Assembly (NCBI GenBank): GCA_030043835.1
Contig: JASHWY010000009.1
Coordinates: forward strand, 1 to 7,337
DNA from: Thermoplasmata archaeon
Lineage (GTDB): Archaea > Thermoplasmatota > Thermoplasmata > Lutacidiplasmatales > UBA184
Reading direction: 5' to 3'
DNA length: 7,337 nucleotides
Shown here piece after piece: positions 1 through 5,900 of the stretch. Numbering within the stretch: the stretch's first letter is position 1; each line of letters begins with the position of its first letter. A program made the translations under genes and the position numbers. The notes under the pieces are model-generated. The model saw only the letters and a list, made by a program, of their open reading frames with translations, had not been told where the DNA came from and made no database searches.

Positions 1-2272
1 GGAGCGGTTCGTAGTAGGGAGCGGGGTCGAGCCCCACGTCCCTGAGGCGAGCGAGCTCATCCTGCACCTGGCCGATTTCGTCGAGGATCGCCTGAGCGGC
101 GGCGCGGGTCCTCCCCGCGGTCTCTTCGAGGGCCGTCGCGGTCGAGAAGGCCTCCTGGTAACGACCGGCCTTCGACGAGGACTGGGCCTCGTCGAGCTGG
201 TTTCGAAACTTTCCCAGGTCGAGGCCCATCGTTTCGAGTTCGACGAGCGAGAGCTTGGCGTGGGAGACCGCTTCCTCGCTGCGCACGAGCTGTTGCTGTC
301 GGGCCCGGGTCCGGATCTCCTGGGAGGCGCGGGACGCCTTCACGAAGTCCCCCATGTTGAAGATCTGCTCGACCTCGTCGATCTGGCGCTGGATCTCGTC
401 GGTGGCGCCGCCCATCACCTCGAGGAGGCGCCCTTCCTCCGCGAGCATCTCCACGAGCGCAGAGGCGTGGGTCGCAAAGACCGCCGCAAACTCGCGTTCG
501 GCCCGCTTCAAGCTGTCGATCGCCGCGATGAGGTCGCCTTTCACCCGAAGGGTCACGTCGGCGTCGGCGAGCGACCGGCGGACGTTGGCGGTGAGGGACT
601 CGTCGGGAATGTCTGCAAAGCCCTGCTCCATCTCCTCGATCCGACGGGCCATGTAGGGCGCGGCGGCCTTGCGAAAATCGACCTCCGCCCGGGCCATCTC
701 CTCGGCCCCGGCGGCGAAGTCGCCCGTGTCGAGGAACTCGTGCGCCTTGGCCATCGAACGGTCGCCGTCCGCCGGAAGGAACGCGCGCTCTCGGGCGTAG
801 TCGCGCACCTTGTCGAGGGCGACCCACCGCTGCCGAAGGAATTGGAGGGCGTCGCGTCCGACCTGGAGCACGAGGTCCTTGAGCGCGGCCCGGGCGCCGG
901 CCACGTCGGCCCCTTCGACGAGCGCGCGGGCTTTCGCGAGATGGGGTTCGTACGGGTCGGTCGGGACGCCGGTCTTCTTGAACCGCTCGAGCATCTCCTC
1001 GAGCGCTGCGATCTCCTCGTGGACCGTGTCCATGTCCTCGGTGAGACGCGAGGCCCGGTCGAGGGCCTCCTGGCTCGAGGCGAGCGCTTCCGAGTAGATC
1101 TTGAGCCGTAGCGCCTCCCGGGCCCGATTCATCGCGGCAAAGACGTCGCTTGGGTCTCGACCGAGGCGTCGCGCTTCGGCGATCCGGGGCCTCACTTCGT
1201 CGAGCAGGCCCGCAACGACCGCAACGATCGGTTCCTCCGCGGCGCGTCGGGTCTCCTGGAGGAGGGGAGCGACCTCGAGGGGCGGGACCGCCGGCAGCTT
1301 CGCGATTGCTTCGTCCACCGTGAGCCGAGCGGCTCCGGCGTCGACCCCGAACTCGGGGATGGCGGCGAGCGTGGTCCGAAGGCCCGCCAAAACCTGGGAC
1401 GCCCTTTCCCTCAGAGCTTCTCCGACCTCGGCGATCGCGTCTTCCATCGCCGCGACCGTCCCGGGCCAGCGCGAAGGGTCGGCGTCCGCGTCGGCGCGCA
1501 ACGCTGCCTCGAGCGCGGAGGCGGGGGTCGCGTACTCCTTGGCGGCGGCGACGAGACGCTCCGCCCCCTCGCGCGCCCTCTCGCGGCGGCGCACGGCTTC
1601 GGGGAGCTCCGTCCGCAGTAGGTGGGTGATCGCCTCGCTGGCCTCATTGAGCCGGCCGTCCCTAGCGAGGATCGCCGCCTCCTCGAGCTTCCGGTCGAAC
1701 GCCGCGAGCGGCTCTCCCGAAAGACCCGCCCAGCGGGCGACCTCGAGAGCCCGGCTTCGGGCCCGCTGGATGTACTCGCTCTCAGCAGTCTTGAGAGCGT
1801 CCTCGACGCGAACGAGCCGTCCCACGTTCTCCGTCCACGGGGAGTCGGCGGGGAGACCGGCGAGCGCGTCGAGCTCGGACTTGACGGCCGGCGGGACGGC
1901 GACGCCGCTTCCCGCAAGCCGATCGAGAGACTCGACGGTCTTCTGTCGACGGCTCTCAAGCGACGCCGGAACGGTTTTCGCGAGGTACTCGAGAAACGCC
2001 TTCGCTTCCGTCTCGACCGAGTCCCACTCGGAGCGACGGGCGAGCTCTTTGAGACGTCGGAGCCGTTCCGAAGCATCCGGCGAAAGAATTCCCAGCCGCT
2101 CGAGAAGGGCGACCTGGTCCTCGGCCTCCTTCTGGAACTGCTCGGCGACCTGCCGCTTTTTCTTGAGAGCCTCGGCCTTTTCCTGCAGGATCCGGGTCAG
2201 CCGGGACGACGGCAGGGACCCGATTCCTCCCGGTCCCGACGTACTCTCGTCCCCCCTAATCCCGGCGCGCAC
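1..2272 (-). CDS. Large all-helical tandem-repeat protein, 3' end outside window
   Basis: The minus-strand frame is open from a stop at 2306-2308 to the left edge: 757 residues from GTG at 2272, C-terminus missing. I do not recognise the family. The product is soluble, rich in Ala, Glu, Arg and Leu, with no cysteine, signal peptide or membrane segment in my reading. After a Gly/Ser-rich start (residues 1-22) comes a coiled-coil-like helix (about 23-55, with a KKKR patch), then a repeat of about 62 residues. Its best-kept core resembles a TPR-like turn, G-D/R-aromatic-x-x-A: GRLNEA 206, KIYSEA 391, GADVAGA 454, GDFAAG 517, GDLIAA 579, GDFVKA 641, GRYQEA 703. Degenerate copies fit near 81, 144, 268 and 330. 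The first in-frame ATG is codon 276, so the start must be non-ATG or reached by a frame change. It lies downstream of IF5A on the same strand. A scaffold or cytoskeleton-like role is possible but unsupported. The frame is secure; the function is unknown. Confidence 0.85.
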   Translation of the reverse strand, partial: MRAGIRGDESTSGPGGIGSLPSSRLTRILQEKAEALKKKRQVAEQFQKEAEDQVALLERLGILSPDASERLRRLKELARRSEWDSVETEAKAFLEYLAKTVPASLESRRQKTVESLDRLAGSGVAVPPAVKSELDALAGLPADSPWTENVGRLVRVEDALKTAESEYIQRARSRALEVARWAGLSGEPLAAFDRKLEEAAILARDGRLNEASEAITHLLRTELPEAVRRRERAREGAERLVAAAKEYATPASALEAALRADADADPSRWPGTVAAMEDAIAEVGEALRERASQVLAGLRTTLAAIPEFGVDAGAARLTVDEAIAKLPAVPPLEVAPLLQETRRAAEEPIVAVVAGLLDEVRPRIAEARRLGRDPSDVFAAMNRAREALRLKIYSEALASSQEALDRASRLTEDMDTVHEEIAALEEMLERFKKTGVPTDPYEPHLAKARALVEGADVAGARAALKDLVLQVGRDALQFLRQRWVALDKVRDYARERAFLPADGDRSMAKAHEFLDTGDFAAGAEEMARAEVDFRKAAAPYMARRIEEMEQGFADIPDESLTANVRRSLADADVTLRVKGDLIAAIDSLKRAEREFAAVFATHASALVEMLAEEGRLLEVMGGATDEIQRQIDEVEQIFNMGDFVKASRASQEIRTRARQQQLVRSEEAVSHAKLSLVELETMGLDLGKFRNQLDEAQSSSKAGRYQEAFSTATALEETAGRTRAAAQAILDEIGQVQDELARLRDVGLDPAPYYEPL

Positions 2273-2309
2273 GAACCGAGCGCTCCGGCGAACCGGGCAA
2301 TCGTTTCAT
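2256..2309 (-). CDS. Possible 17-residue leader ORF, or the true 5' end of the repeat-protein gene
   Basis: ATG at 2309 starts a 17-codon frame, MKRLPGSPERSVRARRD, ending in TAG at 2256-2258. It follows the best Shine-Dalgarno in the window at ideal spacing. It lies in a different frame from the large repeat-protein gene and overlaps that gene's candidate GTG start (2272) by 17 bases. Three readings remain. It may be a translated leader coupled to the GTG start. It may be the true N-terminus, joined to the long frame by a +1 shift or made to look separate by one extra base in the sequence. Or it may be chance, with transcription starting downstream of it. The peptide is basic and matches nothing I know. 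Confidence 0.4.
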   Translation of the reverse strand: MKRLPGSPERSVRARRD

Positions 2310-2315
2310 GCCCGG

Positions 2316-2324
2316 ACCTCCTTA
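2316..2324 (-). promoter_or_regulatory. Strong Shine-Dalgarno sequence
   Basis: The minus strand reads TAAGGAGGT, a full match to the AGGAGGT anti-SD complement. Six bases separate it from ATG at 2309. It is much stronger than anything before IF5A or the plus-strand gene. It directs initiation to the 17-codon frame rather than to GTG 2272, which has only a GGAG (2283-2286) ten bases upstream. Confidence 0.6.
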
Positions 2325-2332
2325 TTAATCAA
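2322..2332 (-). promoter_or_regulatory. AT-rich, TATA-like element upstream of the repeat-protein gene
   Basis: TTGATTAATAA on the minus strand is the only AT-rich stretch between IF5A and the repeat-protein gene, and it overlaps the start of the Shine-Dalgarno. If it were an archaeal TATA box, transcription would begin about 25 bases on, near 2297-2305. That is downstream of ATG 2309 and would favour GTG 2272 as the start. If instead the gene is co-transcribed with IF5A, the stretch may simply be an unstructured ribosome landing site. The sequence does not decide between these. Confidence 0.3.
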
Positions 2333-2340
2333 GCGAGAAC

Positions 2341-2359
2341 CCCGAGAGCGGCGGTCGGG
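2341..2359 (-). terminator. Weak hairpin after IF5A
   Basis: CCCGA (2341-2345) and TCGGG (2355-2359) are perfect inverted arms around a nine-base spacer, about 21 bases past the IF5A stop. The stem is only five pairs and no strong T-run follows, so it may be chance in GC-rich DNA. It is listed because it lies between two genes of the same strand and bears on whether they share a transcript. Confidence 0.15.
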
Positions 2360-2379
2360 ACTCACGCCCGGCGCTCCCA

Positions 2380-2766
2380 CTACGTGCGTGAGATTTGGCG
2401 CTTGCCCATGGCGTCCAAGTACTGGACCTCCGAACCGGGGGTGAGCTGGCCCTTCAAGTTCGCGTCGAGCGGAAGCGAGAACGTCTCGTACGTTTCCAAG
2501 TCCATGAGCTGAACCTCGGCGTCGGTGAGCGACAGGACCTGGGCCTGTTTCTTCCCGATCATCGGGACCTGGACCTTGTGCTTCACAGGAAAGACGACGC
2601 TCCGCTTCGCGCCGTCGAAGATGCCGACCGCGTCGATCCGCGCCTTCGCCTCGCCATGCTTTCCCGGTTTCGACGTCTGGATGCTCAAAATCCGGCACGG
2701 CTCGTCGTCGATGAGCAAATACCGGCCCTCTTTGAGCTCGCGAACCTCTTGCTGCGTCCAGGCCAT
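2380..2766 (-). CDS. eif5A: Translation initiation factor 5A (aIF5A), complete
   Basis: The 128-residue product is archaeal IF5A, the homologue of eukaryotic eIF5A and bacterial EF-P. The family binds the ribosome near the E site and helps peptide-bond formation at stalling sequences such as polyproline. Residues 1-70 form the SH3-like N-domain, with [16 protein letters not shown] followed by the loop [15 protein letters not shown]. Lys36, just before His37-Gly38, is the lysine modified to deoxyhypusine or hypusine. The remainder is the OB-fold C-domain. Length is normal for archaea and no residue looks lost. ATG 2766 fits the family N-terminus and is preceded by GAGG at good spacing. Stop is TAG. 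It is transcribed away from the IleRS-like gene, and the large repeat-protein gene follows 70-107 bases downstream on the same strand. The neighbouring protein's tail is about 20% proline, but its Pro-Pro runs are short, so a functional link is speculative. Confidence 0.97.
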   Translation of the reverse strand: MAWTQQEVRELKEGRYLLIDDEPCRILSIQTSKPGKHGEAKARIDAVGIFDGAKRSVVFPVKHKVQVPMIGKKQAQVLSLTDAEVQLMDLETYETFSLPLDANLKGQLTPGSEVQYLDAMGKRQISRT

Positions 2767-2774
2767 CGGGAGTG

Positions 2775-2778
2775 CCTC
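2775..2778 (-). promoter_or_regulatory. IF5A ribosome binding site
   Basis: GAGG on the minus strand lies eight bases before ATG 2766. It is a modest Shine-Dalgarno that supports this start over the longer overlapping frame opening at 2806, which is a shadow in another frame. Confidence 0.45.
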
Positions 2779-2811
2779 GGAGGCTCGGGGAGTTGTGGGG
2801 CGGCATAACGG

Positions 2812-2834
2812 TTGCCCCGGGTCAAAAGGGGCAA
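2812..2834. repeat. Perfect 7-bp inverted repeat, candidate operator or leader hairpin
   Basis: TTGCCCC (2812-2818) and GGGGCAA (2828-2834) are exact reverse complements around a nine-base spacer that contains the GGGTCAAA octamer. It begins 46 bases upstream of the IF5A ATG and could be a protein-binding palindrome or a hairpin in the IF5A leader. In GC-rich DNA one such repeat per region of this size is only mildly unexpected. Confidence 0.35.
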
Positions 2835-2838
2835 AGGT

Positions 2839-2855
2839 CCCTCGCGGTTCGAGGG
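2839..2855. repeat. Perfect 6-bp inverted repeat next to the TATA-like element
   Basis: CCCTCG (2839-2844) and CGAGGG (2850-2855) are exact reverse complements with a five-base spacer. It ends five bases before the TATA-like run of the plus-strand gene, where a BRE or a regulator site would lie. It could be a control site for the IleRS-like gene; chance occurrence is not excluded. Confidence 0.3.
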
Positions 2856-2860
2856 CAGGG

Positions 2861-2867
2861 TTTATTC
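2861..2867 (+). promoter_or_regulatory. Candidate TATA box of the IleRS-like gene
   Basis: TTTATTC is the most AT-rich run in the intergenic region. With the usual archaeal TATA-to-start distance, transcription would begin near 2886-2890 and give a leader of roughly 25 bases before ATG 2913. No good Shine-Dalgarno precedes that ATG, which agrees with a short-leader transcript. The opposite strand (GAATAAA) could also serve IF5A with a longer leader. Confidence 0.4.
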
Positions 2868-2912
2868 TCGCGGCGGCGCATTCTTTGACCCCGGCGACGA
2901 AGACGGTAAGCT

Positions 2913-5900
2913 ATGGTTCAACTCTCCGACATGCACCATCCCGCCGATTGCGAGCGGGAGGCCCGAGCGTTCTGGCGCGGGCGGGCCTTCCTTCGGCCCG
3001 ACGGAACGGTGGGCGCGAACGATGGGCCCCGCGTCTGTCAGTTCGAAGGGACGTTCGCTCCCGGGGACCGGGACGAGCTCGTCGCCCAGCGCGCGGTCGC
3101 GGCCGATGTCGACGCGCGGTACCTTGCGATCGCCGGGCGGCGGGCGATCGGGACGCTCCGTGCGGAGACCTTGCGAGGCGTCGATCCCGAGGAACGAGTG
3201 GGCGCCCTCCTCACCTCGCTGGGGATCGTCACCGGCGGTGCGAGCGGCCGCCCCTTCGACAACGAGAAGCGGCCGGACGCGGTCCAACACATCGTCTCGC
3301 GCCTCGCGAACCAGGGCCTTTTCGAGCTGCACGACGGTCCGGTGCGATTCTGCCCGTCGTGCGGGACCCCTCGCTGCCCCGACCGACTCATCTATCAGGA
3401 CGAGCTCGGCCCGACGTTCCTCGTACGTTTCCCGGTCCTAAGCCGTGCCCGAGAGGCCCACGCTCTCGCATGGGTCGACGCGCCCTGGCGGATCCTCGGC
3501 ACGAGCGCTCTTCTCGTCCATCCCGATCTGGTCTACACGTTGGTGCGCTACCGTCGCAAGGGGGCCGAAGAGCTCGTTCTTACATCGCGCTCGTCGCTCC
3601 CGCGGCTCAAGACGTGGATCCCGGGCGCGGAGTTCGAGATCATCGACGAGATACCGGGCCACGATCTCCACGACCTCCCGTACGGCTACCCCCTGCGCCA
3701 CGAGTTCCCGATGGGCGAGGCGCTCGCGCCCCCCTCGGGAACGTTTCAGGCCACAACGGAGGTCGGGGATTCCGGCACCGGAATAGTCCCGCTCGTCCCG
3801 GGACACGGGGGAGCCGACGCGCAGCTTGCGGCGAGGCTGGGCGTCTCGGGTTGGCCTCTCGTCAACGCGAAGGGGCAGATGGACCCCCTCTTGATGCACA
3901 AGTACGCCGGCCTCGACTTGACCACCACCGACGAGTTCGTCGTGCGGGACTTGACCGAGAACGGCATGATCTTTGCCGAGTTGAGGGTGCGACGGGGCGT
4001 CCCTCACTGCGCGATCTGCGGCGGCGCGACCATCTGGATCCCGGCACGGACGTGGTGCCTCGCCCCCGGACGCCTCCCCCCGAGCGTCGCCGTCGAGTAC
4101 GCTCGCCTCCTCCCGGGAGAGCTCCCGCTCGGTCAGATCGATGTCGCCGCTTGGCCGGTGAGCGAAGCGTCGACGACCGACAGCCCCGAGGCCGTGACGC
4201 TCCGCGAATGCACCGGGTGCGAACGCCTCGCTCCTCCCGAGGGCCCCGCGAAGTGCTCGTGCGGGGGAAAGACGCGGCCCGCGCGGCGCCGGCTGTTGCC
4301 GTCGATCGCCGGGACGATCGCGGCGTGGGCCCGGCAGAACCCTCTTCCGGCCTTTGACACGGCGCGCCTCTACCTTAACGACCGCCGCCGCGCCTCGGCT
4401 CTCATCCACCATTTGACCGCGGTCGCGGGACTCGACGGACCCGTGGGGGAGCTCGGCCTCACGCACCTTCCTACCGTCGTCGCGGACGACCTCCCGTCGC
4501 TGATCCGCGAGCATGGGGCCGATGCCGTTCGGTCCGCCCTCGTGAGGGCGGGGAGTCGGGCGAACTCGCAAGGCTCGCTCGACGAACAGTGTCGGGAGGA
4601 GCGGCGACGCATCGACCGCTGGTGGTGTTTCGCCCGCGACGTTCTCGCCCCGTGCGACCCTGCCATGCTCACCGAGTTCCTACGACCGATCGCCGGGTCG
4701 CTCGGCGAGCTCGAGCCGATCGACCGCGCGTTGGTGGCCCGATGGGAGCGGGTGCGGCTCCAGGCCCTCGCCGATTACGACCGCTGGGCGGCGCCCCACG
4801 CGCTCAAAGGGGTCTCCCGATTCCTCGATTCGGACCTTCCGTTCTACCTTACGACGATCGGGGACCGCCTCCGTCTCAGCGAGACGGCTCCGACGAAGCG
4901 GGCGGCGCTCCGCGCGCTCGTCCACGTGCTCCGGGGGACGATGTCGGTCTTGGGACCGATCGAGCCCCACGCGGCCGAGTCGATCCATCAGGCGATCGTC
5001 CGTGGCCGGTCGAGTCTGTTCGAGGAGCCGCCGGTCGGCGCAGACCGGTCGCTCCTCGACGACTCCGGGGCGAAAGCGTGGGACCGGTGGCGCTCGGTCG
5101 TTCGGGCACTGCGCGAATTCCGCGCGAGCCACGGAATCCCTCAGAGCACGATCCTCCCGACGGCGACCTTGATTCTAACCTCTGACGAGGAGGGAGACCT
5201 CTACCGGGCCGACGGGCCGACCCTCGAGAGTCTCGCCCGGGTCGGACACTTCGAAGTAGCCTCTCCGGGTCGCCCTTGGGCCGGACGGCGCCATGAGATG
5301 CATCCCATCGAGTCGGAAATCCAGCGGGCGTATCCGAAGATCGCGTCGCAGGTGATCGCCGTGCTGCGCCGTCTTCCGACGAAACGGTCCCCGACCGCAG
5401 CGGATTCGGAACTCTCGGTCGTCGTCGGCGGTCAGACGTTCCGGATCCTCCCGTCGATGGTCGGCTACGTAGACCTCCTCCCCGACCGGGTCGTTCGCGT
5501 CCCCTGGGCGCACGGAGAACTGTACGCTGAACTCCCGGCGGGCGTCGGCCGGGGAGGCCGGGCGATCCCCCCGCTGTCGGCCGATGCCTACTGGCTCGTT
5601 CGCCGGCTCGAACGCGGTCTCAAGCGCTCGGGGCCGCTCACGGCGGGAGAGCGTCGCATCGCAATCGTTTTCGCCGCCGAACCGCTGGCCCCCGAGCTGC
5701 TCGCGGCGCGCGAGGCGATCGCGAAGTACCTCGGCCTCACCGAGCTTCGGGTTACCTCGGCGGTCGAGGAGGCGAAGCCTCACGGCCGGTCGACCGGGCG
5801 GACCCGCACCGGCTCAGCCTGGTGGTTCCACGTTCCTGGCGTCCGGCTCGCGCCCCGACCGGAGAAGCATCGGCCCGCCCGACCCCGTGCGCCCCGAGCT

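Larger units (their letters stand above)
2767..2912. promoter_or_regulatory. Divergent control region between IF5A and the IleRS-like gene
   Basis: These 146 bases separate two divergent starts and must hold both promoters. No tRNA-like fold or convincing small ORF is visible. They contain two perfect inverted repeats (2812-2834 and 2839-2855), a TATA-like run (2861-2867), and the octamer GGGTCAAA once on each strand (plus 2819-2826, minus 2884-2891), placed roughly symmetrically about the middle of the region. Confidence 0.7.

Noticed and set aside
57..2076. Other open frames over the repeat gene, e.g. minus 57-827, minus 1411-2076, plus 260-1111, plus 1101-2444
   Set aside because: They overlap the long minus frame in other phases and give Arg/Pro/Ser/Gly-rich products with no domain. 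High G+C explains their openness, while the long frame shows regular helices and a 62-residue period.
1..2272. SMC/Rad50-type ATPase arm
   Set aside because: No Walker A, Walker B or ABC signature is seen, and the repeats are short helical units with frequent Gly/Pro turns, not a long continuous coiled coil.
2306..2808. Frames overlapping IF5A on both strands
   Set aside because: They are shadows: IF5A is recognised over its full length with its modification loop, and only one phase can be real here.
2767..2912. tRNA or other structured RNA gene in the divergent gap
   Set aside because: No cloverleaf, T-loop motif or long stem could be assembled; only short inverted repeats are present.
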